Positions 17,698 through 30,084 of a stretch of 64,000 nucleotides of DNA are shown one piece after another. The notes under the pieces were generated by a model. That model was not told where the DNA came from. It did not search any database and saw only the letters and a list, made by a program, of their open reading frames with translations. Position 1 is the stretch's first letter, and every line of letters starts with the position of its first letter. The position numbers and the translations under genes were made by a program. Origin of the DNA: Williamsia maris (lineage in GTDB: Bacteria > Actinomycetota > Actinomycetes > Mycobacteriales > Mycobacteriaceae); assembly GCF_024171815.1 (NCBI RefSeq), contig NZ_JAMTCJ010000003.1, positions 434,001 through 498,000 on the forward strand, given 5' to 3'.

Positions 17698-17815
17698 GTG
17701 GGCAGGCTACCGGGTGTGCGAGCCATCCCACACCGTCGGGGCGCGCCGCTGATGGGAGCCCTCGGGGAATGCCGTGAACCCTCCTCGGGGCCGCCCGCCG
17801 TCGGAATAGTCTCTG

Positions 17816-18724
17816 ATGGTGCCGACCACCACCGTTCATCCGGACCTGCGTCGCATCCACCGCGTCCTGCCCACCAACCCGATCAACGCGCGGACGGTGC
17901 CGCTCGTGCGCGCAGCGACAAAGCTGTTCGCACTCCGACCCGCGAAGGGCGTCGAGACGATTGCGGTCTCGCCGCACGCCACGGTCCGCGTCCATCGCCC
18001 ACCGATGTCGGACGCACCGGCCCGCGACACCCCCGGGGCGGCGCTGCTGTGGATCCACGGCGGCGGGTACGTCATCGGCAGCGCCGCGCAGGACGACCCC
18101 ATCTGCGCCCGGTTCGCCCGGGAGCTCGGCATCACGGTGGCCGCGGTCGACTACCGCCTCGCTCCTGACCATCCCTTCCCAGCGCCCCTCGACGACTGCC
18201 TCGCCGCCCTGTCCTGGCTGGCTGCGCAACCGACGGTGGACGCGAACGCCATCGCGATCGGCGGCGCGAGCGCCGGGGGCGGTCTCGCGGCCGCGCTGGC
18301 CCAGCGGGTACACGACCTCGGCGAGATCCGACCGGCGTTCCAACTGCTCGTCTACCCGATGCTCGACGACCGCACCGCGTCCGCCGAGAAGTCTGACATC
18401 CGTGAGCATCGCCTGTGGAGTGCCCGCAGCAACGTCTTCGGCTGGTCGTCCTATCTCGGCGACACCGACCGCGCCGCTGCCGTGCCCGCACGCCGACCCG
18501 ATCTCGCGGGGCTGCCCCCGGCGTGGATCGGCGTCGGCGGCAACGACCTCTTCCACGACGAGGACCTCACCTACGCGCAGCGGCTCCGGGATGCCGGCGT
18601 CGCCTGCGAGACCACCGTCGTTCCCGGTGCCTTCCACGGGTTCGATGCACTCGCACCCCGCGCCGCGGTGTCCCGTGAGTTCTTCGCCGCCCAGTGCGCC
18701 GCGCTCCGGGCCGCATTCCCTTAG
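17816..18724 (+). CDS. HSL-family alpha/beta hydrolase (esterase/lipase)
   Basis: 302 aa. The oxyanion motif HGGGYVIGS (about residue 78), the nucleophile elbow GGASAGGG and the distal GAFHGFD with the catalytic His mark the hormone-sensitive-lipase family; Asp lies in the GVGGNDLFHDEDL strand region. Members hydrolyse short to medium acyl esters; the substrate is not predictable. It is divergent from echA17 and absent from the recalled mycobacterial neighbourhood, opening an inserted block of four genes. The stop is 9 bp before the LigD-type polymerase start. Confidence 0.9.
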   Translation: MVPTTTVHPDLRRIHRVLPTNPINARTVPLVRAATKLFALRPAKGVETIAVSPHATVRVHRPPMSDAPARDTPGAALLWIHGGGYVIGSAAQDDPICARFARELGITVAAVDYRLAPDHPFPAPLDDCLAALSWLAAQPTVDANAIAIGGASAGGGLAAALAQRVHDLGEIRPAFQLLVYPMLDDRTASAEKSDIREHRLWSARSNVFGWSSYLGDTDRAAAVPARRPDLAGLPPAWIGVGGNDLFHDEDLTYAQRLRDAGVACETTVVPGAFHGFDALAPRAAVSREFFAAQCAALRAAFP

Positions 18725-18733
18725 GGTCGGTAA

Positions 18734-19720
18734 ATGGCATCGGAATCCGCCGGCGCGCCGGTCGAGCTGTCGGTCGGCGATCGCACGGTTCGGATATCCA
18801 GTCCCGACCGCGTCTACTTCCCGACCCGCGGCGAGACCAAGCTCGACCTCGTCAACTACTACCTGTCGGTGGGCGACGGCATCGTCCGGGCACTGCGCGA
18901 CCGCCCCTGCATGCTGCACCGATACCCCAAGGGCGTGACGGGTGCGAAGGTCCACCAGAAGCGCATCCCCAGCGGCGCACCGGACTGGTTGGAGACCGTC
19001 GAGATCTACTTCCCGCGGTACGGCAGGACCGCCGACGAGGTGTGCGTGACCGAGCTGGGGAGCGTCATCTGGGCGGTACAGATGTCGACCGTCGAGTTCC
19101 ATCCCTGGAACTCGCGGCGATTCGACACCGAGAAACCCGACGAGTGGCGCATCGACCTCGACCCGATGCCGGACTGTCCGTTCGACAAGGTCCGGCGCAC
19201 CGCCCACATCGCCCACGAGGTGCTCGACGAACTCGGCATCCGTGGCTACCCGAAGACCTCCGGCGGATCCGGCCTACACGTCTACGTGCGTATCGAACCC
19301 GAGTGGTCCTTCACCGATGTCCGACGAGCCGCACTGGCGTTCGCGCGGGAGGTCGAACGTCGCAACCCCGACGAGATCACCACCACGTGGTGGCGCAAGG
19401 ACCGCGATCCCACGGCGGTGTTCGTCGACTACAACCAGAACACCCGCGACCACACCATCGCGAGCGCCTACTCGGTCCGCGGGAACGCCGACGCCACCGT
19501 CTCCACACCGATCGAGTGGACCGAGATCGACGACGTGGACCCGCGGGAGTTCACCATCGCGACCGTCCCGGAACGCTTCGCGCGCCTCGGCGACCTGCAT
19601 GCCGACATCGACGACACGGCCTTCCGACTCGACACCCTGCTGGAGTGGGCCGATCGAGACGGACTCGAACCCGACACCGACACATCCACCGACGACACGA
19701 CCGGAGACGACACGCAGTGA
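18734..19720 (+). CDS. Stand-alone LigD-type DNA polymerase/primase domain
   Basis: 328 aa corresponding to the polymerase (PolDom, archaeo-eukaryotic primase fold) part of LigD without ligase or phosphoesterase domains. Motifs are MLHRYPKGVTGAKVHQK, the metal-binding IDLDPMP (two Asp), SGGSGLHVYVRI and VDYNQNTRDHTIASAYSVR. Such proteins (LigD polymerase homologues, PolD type) insert ribonucleotides or short patches during end joining and base-excision repair. The last 20 residues are a Thr/Asp-rich tail. Its stop overlaps the GTG of the M13 peptidase (GTGA at 19717), an unexpected coupling. No Ku or ligase gene is visible in the window. Confidence 0.93.
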   Translation: MASESAGAPVELSVGDRTVRISSPDRVYFPTRGETKLDLVNYYLSVGDGIVRALRDRPCMLHRYPKGVTGAKVHQKRIPSGAPDWLETVEIYFPRYGRTADEVCVTELGSVIWAVQMSTVEFHPWNSRRFDTEKPDEWRIDLDPMPDCPFDKVRRTAHIAHEVLDELGIRGYPKTSGGSGLHVYVRIEPEWSFTDVRRAALAFAREVERRNPDEITTTWWRKDRDPTAVFVDYNQNTRDHTIASAYSVRGNADATVSTPIEWTEIDDVDPREFTIATVPERFARLGDLHADIDDTAFRLDTLLEWADRDGLEPDTDTSTDDTTGDDTQ

Positions 19721-21786
19721 CCCCTCAGCGCAGCGCCCGCACCGACGAGCAGACCGGATTGATCGGCCGACGTACGTTCCTCGCCTCCCTGGGCGCGCTG
19801 GCCACCATCGGTGTCGCGGCCGCGTGCGGCGACAGTTCGACGCCCGCCAAGAAGGTGACACCGGACCTGTCCGGACTCGATGGGGCCGTCACCCCACAGA
19901 ACGATCTGTTCCGCCACGTCAACGGCAGCTGGCTGCGCAGCTATCAGATCCCCGCCGACAAGGCGAGCTTCTCCACCTTCGATGAACTCAACGACGAGGC
20001 GCAGAAGCACCTCAAGGCCATCATCGAGGGCATCGACTCCTCCGCGTCGGGCGAGGACGCCAAGATCCGCGACCTCTACGCCGGCTACCTCGACACCACG
20101 ATGATCGAGAAGGCCGGCCTGACGCCGGTGACCCCGATCCTCACCGCCATCACGCAGGCTCCCACCAAGGACGAGCTGACCCGCGGGCTGGCCGAGCTGT
20201 CGACGGCGGGCAGCACCGGCATCGTCGACTTCTACGTCGCGCCCGACCAGGAGAACGCCACCCGCTACGTGGCCAACGTCGTGCAGTCCGGGATCGGTCT
20301 GCCCGACGAGTCCTACTACCGCGAGGACAGCTACGCCGAGACCCGAACGAAGTACGTGGCGTTCCTCGCCACCCTCGCCCGCCTCGGCGGTCTCCCCGAC
20401 CCCGAAGGTGTCGCGACCCGGGTCATGGCCATCGAGACCGCCGTCGCGAAGGGACATCTCACCACCGTCGAGAGCCGTGACGCGAAAGCCACCTACAACC
20501 CGCGCACCTGGGCCCAGTTCGCCGCCGAGTCGCCGGGGATGAACTGGGAGGCATGGCGATCGGGCATCGGCGCCTCGACCGAGCAGCTCGCACGGGTGGT
20601 GGTCACCGGACCGAAGGCCAACGCCGCAGCGGCCCGGGTCTGGGCCGACACCCCCATCGACGACCTGCGCGACTACATGCGCATCTCGGTCCTGCGCTCC
20701 TACTCGCAGTACCTGCCGAAGGCGTTCGCGGACGCACGCTTCGACTTCTTCTCCAAGACCCTCAACGGGGTCGAGGCCCAACCCGAACGCTGGAAGCGGG
20801 GCGTCGCGCTCGTCGACACCCTGCTCGGTGAGGCATTGGGCAAGAAGTATGTCGCCGAACACTTCTCGGGTGAGGCGAAGACGCAGGCGCGCACGTTGGT
20901 CGGCAATCTGCTCGAGGCCTACCGACGCAGCTTCACCACCATCGACTTCTTCAGCGACGCCACCCGTAAGGAAGCGTTCGACAAACTCGGCAAGATCAAC
21001 GTCAAGATCGGGTACCCCGACAAGTGGCGGGACTACTCCGAGGTGGCCGTCGTGCGCGACGACGTCATCGCGAACTACCGCTCGGGCTATCGGTTCGAGT
21101 CGAAGCGTCAGGTCGCCAAGCTCGGGACGGCGGTCAACAAGGACGACTGGCAGATGACACCCCAGACGGTGAACGCCTACTACGACCCGACGTTCAACGA
21201 GATCGTCTTCCCCGCGGCGATCCTGCAGTCCCCGTTCTTCGACCCGAACGCCGAGATCCAGGTCAACTACGGCGGTATCGGCGCGGTCATCGGGCACGAG
21301 ATCGGCCACGGATTCGACGACCAGGGCTCGCAATACGACGGCGACGGCAACCTGCGGGACTGGTGGACCCCGGCCGACCGCGCCGCCTTCACCAAGAAGT
21401 CCGACGCGCTGATCGCGCAGTACAACTCGCTGGTGCCCGAGGGACTCAGGCCCGACCAGCACGTCGACGGCGCGCTCACCGTGGGCGAGAACCTCGCCGA
21501 CCTCGGAGGGTTGTCGATCGCATTGTCGGCGGCGAAGATCGCGGCCGAGAAGGACGGCACGAAGAACCTGGATCTGACCGATCTGTTCCTGTCCTGGGCC
21601 CGGATCTGGCGGAGCAAGGACCGTCCGGCGGCGCTGGCCGAGCAGTTGGCCACCGACCCGCACTCACCCGGCGAATTCCGGTGCAACCAGGTCGTCCGCA
21701 ACCTGCCCGACTTCTACTCGACCTTCCGCGTCGCCACCACCGACAAGCTCTATCTGCCGGAGGCGCAACGGGTTCGGATCTGGTAG
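19717..21786 (+). CDS. M13-family zinc metallopeptidase, exported (Zmp1/PepO-like)
   Basis: 689 aa from GTG 19717. The N-terminus combines a twin-arginine motif (GRRTFLASLG) with a lipobox-like VAAAC at about residues 36-40, suggesting Tat export as a lipoprotein. The peptidase domain carries HEIGH (His527, Glu528, His531) and ENLADLGG (Glu591), 63 residues after Glu528 as in neprilysin, so the zinc site is complete; NAYYDP and RIWRSK.. segments and a C-terminal RVRIW are also typical of M13. It probably cleaves small peptides outside the cell. M. tuberculosis Zmp1 (Rv0198c) is elsewhere in that genome and is not known to carry this signal, so a different paralogue or arrangement is possible. 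Confidence 0.92.
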   Translation: MTPQRSARTDEQTGLIGRRTFLASLGALATIGVAAACGDSSTPAKKVTPDLSGLDGAVTPQNDLFRHVNGSWLRSYQIPADKASFSTFDELNDEAQKHLKAIIEGIDSSASGEDAKIRDLYAGYLDTTMIEKAGLTPVTPILTAITQAPTKDELTRGLAELSTAGSTGIVDFYVAPDQENATRYVANVVQSGIGLPDESYYREDSYAETRTKYVAFLATLARLGGLPDPEGVATRVMAIETAVAKGHLTTVESRDAKATYNPRTWAQFAAESPGMNWEAWRSGIGASTEQLARVVVTGPKANAAAARVWADTPIDDLRDYMRISVLRSYSQYLPKAFADARFDFFSKTLNGVEAQPERWKRGVALVDTLLGEALGKKYVAEHFSGEAKTQARTLVGNLLEAYRRSFTTIDFFSDATRKEAFDKLGKINVKIGYPDKWRDYSEVAVVRDDVIANYRSGYRFESKRQVAKLGTAVNKDDWQMTPQTVNAYYDPTFNEIVFPAAILQSPFFDPNAEIQVNYGGIGAVIGHEIGHGFDDQGSQYDGDGNLRDWWTPADRAAFTKKSDALIAQYNSLVPEGLRPDQHVDGALTVGENLADLGGLSIALSAAKIAAEKDGTKNLDLTDLFLSWARIWRSKDRPAALAEQLATDPHSPGEFRCNQVVRNLPDFYSTFRVATTDKLYLPEAQRVRIW

Positions 21787-21823
21787 CCCACCCCTCCGGT
21801 CGGCGGTCTCGGCCCCGGCGGGT

Positions 21824-22138
21824 TCAGGACAGCCAGGCCATCAACGGCAACCCCCAGAATGGCGCGAGGGCGAACACCAGGGCGAGGGCGCCTGCGATGC
21901 TGACCGTCCGCGACCGCGCCGCAGCCGCGATGAAGGCTGCAACGAGTCCGGCGAGCCAGAGCGCCAGCGCGCCGACGAACGCGCCCGACGACGCGGTGAC
22001 GTCGCCCAGGGCCGACCAGGCGATGACGAACGACATGCCAAGAAGGACGAACGCACAGGCTGCGGCAGCCGACGCCACCTCCGCGGTGCGCTGGGAGCGA
22101 TCGGTCGGGGTGGGTGCGGGACGGCTCGTGTGTGTCAT
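21824..22138 (-). CDS. Small hypothetical membrane protein
   Basis: 104 aa from ATG 22138 (MTHTSRPAPTPTDRSQRT). A Pro/Thr-rich cytoplasmic N-terminus of about 20 residues precedes three or four hydrophobic segments (ASAAAACAFVLLGMSFVIAW, GAFVGALALWLAGLVAAF, IAGALALVFALAPFWGLPL). No family is recognised. An upstream in-frame start at 22189 would run into the NUDIX gene boundary and lacks similar composition. It is convergent with the M13 peptidase and lies downstream of the NUDIX gene. Confidence 0.65.
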   Translation of the reverse strand: MTHTSRPAPTPTDRSQRTAEVASAAAACAFVLLGMSFVIAWSALGDVTASSGAFVGALALWLAGLVAAFIAAAARSRTVSIAGALALVFALAPFWGLPLMAWLS

Positions 22139-22189
22139 GCACCGATTCCAGCGGACCAGCGTGCACGCGAACAGCGTGGAACTACTCAA

Positions 22190-23014
22190 TCAGCGGCGGT
22201 TGTAGCGCTCGACCCCGTCGAACTCCAGACGCACACTGCTGCCGTCGGAGATCACCGTCGGGCAGATCATCGTGATCTCGCGGGGCGCGGCCAACGCGTC
22301 GGCGACGGTGTCGAACCGCCGGAGTTCCTGCAGCTGCGCCCATGTCGGCGGCAGCAGGAACACCCGACCCGCCTCCCACTCGGCGAGGATGTCGTCCACG
22401 CGGTGCCAGGTCGCCGACGCGGCCTCGGTGGTGCGATCGTCGGCCTCCTGTCCGCCCGGCAGCGCGGCGAGGAAGAACCGCGTGTCGTACCGGCGGCGTT
22501 CGCCCAACGGGGTGATCCAGTGCGCCAGGGGCACGATCAGGTCCGAGCGCAGGATCAGGTCGTGTTCGCGCAGGAATCCGGCCAGCGAGATCGTCTTGTC
22601 GACCAGCTGTGCCCGCGCCGGGTGGTACGGCGTCGCGTCGTCCAGCACGGTGTCGGGTGTCCGCCCCGCGAGCAGCACCCCGCATTCCTCGAACGTCTCG
22701 CGGACCGCGGCGCACACCAGCGCCTGGGCGGTGGCCTCGTCGGCACCGAAGCGGTCGGCCCACCAGTCGGGGTGCGGGCCGGTCCAGGCGACGTCGGCCT
22801 CGGCGTCGCGCGCGTCGACCCCGCCGCCGGGGAACACCGTCATGCCACCGGCGAAGGCCATCTCCTGCACCCGTTGGATGAGGAACACCTCGATCCCGCC
22901 CGGCGTCGAGTCGGTGTCAGCGACGTCGCGGATGACCACGACCGTCGCGGCGTCACGCACGGGCACGGATTCGGGATCGTCGACCGGGACGAACCCGGCG
23001 CCCGGGCCGGTCAT
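22190..23014 (-). CDS. NUDIX hydrolase (Rv3040c-like)
   Basis: 274 aa. The Nudix box is split by an insert as in Rv3040c-type proteins: FPGGGVDARD is followed after about 30 residues by AVRETFEECGVLLAGR, supplying the REx2EE metal ligands. Family members hydrolyse nucleoside-diphosphate-linked compounds; the substrate here is unknown. The ATG overlaps the ABC ATPase stop (ATGA at 23011-23014), so the two are translationally coupled, as in the Rv3041c-Rv3040c pair. Confidence 0.88.
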   Translation of the reverse strand: MTGPGAGFVPVDDPESVPVRDAATVVVIRDVADTDSTPGGIEVFLIQRVQEMAFAGGMTVFPGGGVDARDAEADVAWTGPHPDWWADRFGADEATAQALVCAAVRETFEECGVLLAGRTPDTVLDDATPYHPARAQLVDKTISLAGFLREHDLILRSDLIVPLAHWITPLGERRRYDTRFFLAALPGGQEADDRTTEAASATWHRVDDILAEWEAGRVFLLPPTWAQLQELRRFDTVADALAAPREITMICPTVISDGSSVRLEFDGVERYNRR

Positions 23015-23874
23015 GCCCGGGCCCGTCGGTGGCCACCCGCGCGACGGGCACGCCGGGCGAACCAGCGGCCGTCGAGCCGGTCCAGCGAGATGTTCTGACT
23101 GAACGCGGCGGTCAGGTTCTCAGCGGTCAGTACGTCCTCGAGCAGACCCTGGGCGACCACGCCGCCCTCCTTGAGCAGGAGCGCATGGGTGAACCCCTCC
23201 GGTATCTCCTCGACGTGATGGGTGATCAACACCGTCGCCGGCGCATCAGGGTCGGCGGCCAGCACACCGAGTCGGGCCACGAGTTCCTCGCGTCCACCGA
23301 GGTCGAGGCCGGCGGCGGGCTCGTCGAGCAGCAGCAGTTCGGGATCGGTCATCAGGGCCCGGGAGATCAGCACCCGTTTGCGCTCGCCCTCCGACAACGT
23401 CCCGAAGCGGCGATCGGCGAGATGCTCGGCACCCATGGATTCCAGGGTCTCGACGGCCTGCGCACGGTCGACCTCCTCGTAGTCCTCCCGCCAGCGCCCC
23501 AGCACCGAGTAACCTGCGGAGATCACGAGATCGGTGACGAGTTCGTGGTCGGGGATCCGCTCGGCCAGCATCGACGACGTCACGCCGATCCGGGTGGACA
23601 GGTCTCGGATGTCGGTGTGACCGAGACGCTCGCCGAGCAGGACCGCGGAGCCCGAGGTCGGGTGGGTCTCGGCGGCCGCCATCCGCATCAGGGAGGTCTT
23701 GCCCGCACCGTTGGGGCCGATGACGACCCACCGTTCGTCGAGTTCCACCTGCCACGTGATCGGGCCGACCAGGGTCGTACCGTCACGGACCAGGGTCACG
23801 TCGGTGAAGTCGATCAGCAGGTCGGGGTCCGGGGTGGGGAAGTCCGTCGTCGAGTTGTCGTCACTGTCGGGCAC
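23011..23874 (-). CDS. ABC transporter ATP-binding protein (Rv3041c-like)
   Basis: 287-aa single ATPase domain: Walker A GPNGAGKTS, signature LSEGERKRVLISRAL, Walker B LLLLDEPAAGLD and switch ITHH. A GTG at 23874 is used here, with another in-frame GTG at 23892; neither has a clear ribosome site at ideal spacing. No permease gene is adjacent, so this may work with a distant membrane partner or act as a non-transport ATPase. The position between serB2 and the NUDIX gene matches Rv3041c. Confidence 0.9.
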   Translation of the reverse strand: MPDSDDNSTTDFPTPDPDLLIDFTDVTLVRDGTTLVGPITWQVELDERWVVIGPNGAGKTSLMRMAAAETHPTSGSAVLLGERLGHTDIRDLSTRIGVTSSMLAERIPDHELVTDLVISAGYSVLGRWREDYEEVDRAQAVETLESMGAEHLADRRFGTLSEGERKRVLISRALMTDPELLLLDEPAAGLDLGGREELVARLGVLAADPDAPATVLITHHVEEIPEGFTHALLLKEGGVVAQGLLEDVLTAENLTAAFSQNISLDRLDGRWFARRARRAGGHRRARA

Positions 23875-23939
23875 TCCCCCATCGTGCCGCACGTCGGGGT
23901 CACGGCGGTGGTCCGACTCTCCCCGCGAGCCGGTGGGTC

Positions 23940-24383
23940 TCAGACGAGTCGGAAGTCGGCGAAGTCGAAGCCGGGGACCACGATGCAGCTGACCAACGAC
24001 GGCGCGTTGTCGAGTGAGCGCGCACGCTGCCACTCGTGGCCGGGCACGACGTGCTGCGGCCGTTGCCCGCCGGTGATGTCGGGGCCGAGCACGACCGTGG
24101 TCTCCGCACCGGGCGCGTCGTCGGTACCGCCGAGGATCAGCTCGACCGGTGCGCCCCGGTGATGCAGCCAGATCTCCGCGCCGCGCACCGTGTGCCAGGC
24201 CGACTCCGCGCCGGCGGGCAGCAGGAACAGGATGGCGGTCCCGGCCGCGCGGGCGCCCGGATAGTCCTCGGGCAGAACGCCCGTCGGCAGGGTGAGGTCG
24301 CTGCGCCAGGTCTCGGTGAACCATCCGCCCTCGGGATGCGGTTGCAGATCCAGGCCCTGAGCCCAATCGGGCAGTTCACTCAT
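23940..24383 (-). CDS. DUF985-family cupin protein
   Basis: 147-aa beta-barrel cupin of the DUF985 family: HPEGGWFTETWRS at the N-terminus, TAILFLLPAGAESAWHTVRGAEIWLHHRG (cupin 1-like) and GQRPQHVVPGHEWQRA. The conserved His and Glu could bind metal, but the reaction is unknown. The start overlaps the Pth2-family stop by 8 bp, so the two are probably cotranscribed. It is not part of the recalled Rv3041c-Rv3042c junction and looks like an insertion together with the Pth2 gene. Confidence 0.85.
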   Translation of the reverse strand: MSELPDWAQGLDLQPHPEGGWFTETWRSDLTLPTGVLPEDYPGARAAGTAILFLLPAGAESAWHTVRGAEIWLHHRGAPVELILGGTDDAPGAETTVVLGPDITGGQRPQHVVPGHEWQRARSLDNAPSLVSCIVVPGFDFADFRLV

Positions 24384-25194
24384 GGAGCGAGCCTAGTGTG
24401 CGGTCCTGGGGTGCGGTCAGAGCGCGCTCGGCGATCACCGTGACCGAGCCGGGCGCCACCTCGGTAAACCCCGCGTCACGAACGGGGGCAACCGAATCGG
24501 GGCCACGGCGCAGCAGGTCAGACCATGCCGCCTCGCTTGCGACGGCGACCTCCAACGGACAGCCGTCCCGCCACCACCGCAGCGCCTCAGCGGTGTCGAA
24601 GAGTCCGGCCGCGAGCATCGAGGCGTGGCCCACCTGCGCGGCCAGCTTGCCGACGGTCATGTCGAGGGTCGGGTTGATCCACAGGATCAGCTCACCCGGC
24701 GACGTCGGATCGGCGTCGAGGTCGCCGTCGACGTCGGTTCCACCGATCTGCAGCCGGGCGATCCGCTTGTCGAGGTCGCCGACGGGTCCGGGAACGATCG
24801 CCCGGGCCTGGGCTTCCCCGGTGTCGACGGTGAGTCCCGCGACCTCCTGGGCCGCGACCCAATGCGCTCCGCGGGCACGGCGGCTGATCTTGCGGATCCG
24901 GGCGTCGCACCAGGTCGCGACACCGTCGTGCCAGGGGCCGGGGGCCGGTGGGGCTGCGTTGGGGGTTGCGGGGTCGGGATCTGCGGCATCGGGGGCTACG
25001 GCGTCGGCGCGCTCGTCGAGGCAGAGAAGCACCGCCGCGCGGGCCGCGGCCTCGAGCAGGGCACGACGGGGCGGCGGGTCGTTCTTCTCGATGTGCAGCA
25101 CCACGGGCATCGCCAGCACCTGCGCCGGGTCGGCGGGATCGGCGCCGCCGCCGACGTAGTCGGTCAGCAGCCGATGACGATCGGCGAAGGTCAC
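24376..25194 (-). CDS. Pth2-family peptidyl-tRNA hydrolase-like protein
   Basis: 272 aa, twice the usual Pth2 length. The Pth2-like core is in the C-terminal half: ILWINPTLDMTVGKLAAQVGHASMLAA (KxxAQxxHA is the family motif) and a WSDLLRRGP strand. The N-terminal 130 residues contain a low-complexity Ala/Pro/Asp stretch (about 75-95) and a WCDARIRKISRRARGAHW segment of unknown role. Canonical Pth2 recycles peptidyl-tRNA; with the extra domain a different substrate is possible. It lies 2 bp downstream of serB2 on the same strand. Confidence 0.78.
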   Translation of the reverse strand: MTFADRHRLLTDYVGGGADPADPAQVLAMPVVLHIEKNDPPPRRALLEAAARAAVLLCLDERADAVAPDAADPDPATPNAAPPAPGPWHDGVATWCDARIRKISRRARGAHWVAAQEVAGLTVDTGEAQARAIVPGPVGDLDKRIARLQIGGTDVDGDLDADPTSPGELILWINPTLDMTVGKLAAQVGHASMLAAGLFDTAEALRWWRDGCPLEVAVASEAAWSDLLRRGPDSVAPVRDAGFTEVAPGSVTVIAERALTAPQDRTLGSLHE

Positions 25195-25196
25195 GT

Positions 25197-28221
<3,025 letters not shown>

Positions 28222-28471
28222 AGATCCTCCTGCCTGCGTGGCCATACGGCCACCACAACGAACATCGCTACAGCTGATCGTAAACCCTTGCACCCCTGTG
28301 AGCCGAGTGGGTCCTACGTTCTGTCGTACACGCCGTTCGACCGGCGGTGCGACGACTCGACGAACACCACTCGCGCCACGACACGCGTCGCAGATCAGCG
28401 GTGTCGTCGGTGCTAGCGTGATCCACGATATCCGCGTGCAGAGCGCCCTGATCACGATCGGAAGAATGCAG

Positions 28472-29455
28472 GTGAACGGTATTTTCCAGCGTCGACGAGC
28501 CGTCGTGTCCGTTGTGGCGGTGATCGCGGTGACCGCCCTGGCGGCCGCGGGGTGCGGCGGGTCGTCGATCCCGGGTGGCGAGGGCACGATCGTGACCACC
28601 ACGACACGCATCGCCGGCGCCGATCTGGTGACACCGGAACGCGCCTTCGACGCCTCCTGCGGAACCGAGTCCGCGGTGGACCCGGGCAAGCCGGACATCG
28701 ACCGGATCGCCGTGACCGACCCCGCCCTGCTCGACGCGGTCTGCGCCCTCGGACTGCAGACGCGAGTGGTCGCGATCGCCGCCGAGAAGGCCGCCATCCC
28801 CCGCTACCTGGGGCCCGCCGTCACCTCGCGTCCCACAATCGGATCCCAGCCCTCGGCCGACGCCGCCCGGGGCGCACGCGCGGACGTCGTGATCGGTTAC
28901 GACGCGTCGCTGGCCGCACCGTTCGGCGGACGCGCGCTGACCATCGACCGCACCGAGTCGTGGCAGGACCAGTTCGCGGCCGTCGCCGACGGACTCGGAC
29001 GCAGCGACGAGGGCAAGACCCGGCTCGACGCCTTCGCCGCACAGGCCAAACGCGCGGGGGCCCGTCTCGACGCCTCCCACACCCAGGTCGGGCTGGTCCG
29101 CTTCGGCGCCGACAGCGAGACCATCGAGGGCACGAACTCGTACGCGGGCACCATCCTCTCGGCGATGGGCGCGCAGCGGCCGGCCAGTCAGCGGCAGGCC
29201 GGTGCGGTCGCGGTGACCGACGACAACTTCACCGACGCGGACGCCGACATCATCTACGTCAGCTTCACCGACACCGCCGCGGAGAAGCACGGCACCTCGG
29301 TCATGAAGAGCGATCAGTGGCTCGACATGGGCGCCCCGGGCTGGGGTCGGGTACTCGTCGTCACCGACGACATCTGGTACGGCGGCGTCGGTCTGGCCGC
29401 GGCGCCCATCGTGATGGACGACGTGATCCGGTCGCTCAACCGCAGCTCCAGCTGA
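28472..29455 (+). CDS. fecB: Periplasmic-binding-type lipoprotein, FecB-like (Rv3044-like)
   Basis: 327 aa from GTG 28472, with GGAAG 7 bp upstream; the ATG at 28466 sits too close to that site. A signal peptide and lipobox LAAAGC (Cys at about residue 27) anchor it outside the membrane. The mature part is a TroA/FecB-type substrate-binding fold: [57 protein letters not shown] and [10 protein letters not shown]. Such proteins usually bind iron-siderophore or haem; no permease or ATPase gene is adjacent. A -10 candidate TAGCGT (28414-28419) lies in the 250-bp intergenic region shared with ctaD. Confidence 0.85.
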   Translation: MNGIFQRRRAVVSVVAVIAVTALAAAGCGGSSIPGGEGTIVTTTTRIAGADLVTPERAFDASCGTESAVDPGKPDIDRIAVTDPALLDAVCALGLQTRVVAIAAEKAAIPRYLGPAVTSRPTIGSQPSADAARGARADVVIGYDASLAAPFGGRALTIDRTESWQDQFAAVADGLGRSDEGKTRLDAFAAQAKRAGARLDASHTQVGLVRFGADSETIEGTNSYAGTILSAMGAQRPASQRQAGAVAVTDDNFTDADADIIYVSFTDTAAEKHGTSVMKSDQWLDMGAPGWGRVLVVTDDIWYGGVGLAAAPIVMDDVIRSLNRSSS

Positions 29456-29557
29456 ACCCGACGACGACCGCACTCAGTTCGCGGGCGATTGCGAAATGTT
29501 AAACGCGGACTGAACCCAACGGTTCCCAAGCAGATATGCGCAGATCAGCATGTACGC

Positions 29558-30049
29558 ATGACTGTGACCGATGACCTGTTGACCAACAACGCCGAGTACT
29601 CCGCCGGGTTCTCCGGCCCGCTCCCCCTGCCCCCGAGCAAGCACGTCGCCGTCGTCGCCTGCATGGACGCCCGCCTCAACGTGTACGGGATCCTCGGCCT
29701 GAACGAGGGTGAGGCGCACGTCATCCGCAATGCCGGCGGCGTCATCACCGACGACGAGATCCGCTCGCTCGCGATCAGTCAGCGCCTGCTCGGCACCACC
29801 GAGATCATCCTGATCCACCACACCGACTGCGGGATGCTCACGTTCACCGACGACGACTTCAAGCGCGGCATCCAGGACGAGATCGGGGTGAAGCCGGCCT
29901 GGTCGGCCGAGGCGTTCCCTGATCTCGACGAGGACGTCAAGCAGTCTCTCGCCCGCATCGAGAACAGCCCGTTCGTCACCAAGACCACCTCGCTGCGCGG
30001 CTTCGTCTTCGACGTCGCCACCGGCAAGCTCAACGAGGTCACGCGCTAG
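29558..30049 (+). CDS. Beta-class carbonic anhydrase
   Basis: 163 aa, the same length as M. tuberculosis Rv1284 (as recalled). Zinc ligands and catalytic residues are Cys35, Asp37 and Arg39 (VVACMDARL) and His88 and Cys91 (HHTDCGM). It interconverts CO2 and bicarbonate in the cytosol. The ATG at 29558 gives the family length; the frame opens earlier at 29489 without a good start. It lies between fecB and the 55-bp palindromic element and is not in the recalled fecB neighbourhood of mycobacteria. Confidence 0.93.
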   Translation: MTVTDDLLTNNAEYSAGFSGPLPLPPSKHVAVVACMDARLNVYGILGLNEGEAHVIRNAGGVITDDEIRSLAISQRLLGTTEIILIHHTDCGMLTFTDDDFKRGIQDEIGVKPAWSAEAFPDLDEDVKQSLARIENSPFVTKTTSLRGFVFDVATGKLNEVTR

Positions 30050-30084
30050 CGGTCACGCCTCGGCGTCACAGACGCTCCACTTTT

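Noticed and set aside
19468-21663. 731-codon minus-strand frame over the M13 peptidase
   Set aside because: Antisense shadow; the plus strand has the complete zinc-binding motifs.
28222-28471. IdeR (iron) box before the fecB-like gene
   Set aside because: No match to the TTAGGTTAGGCTAACCTAA type consensus could be found in the 250-bp gap.
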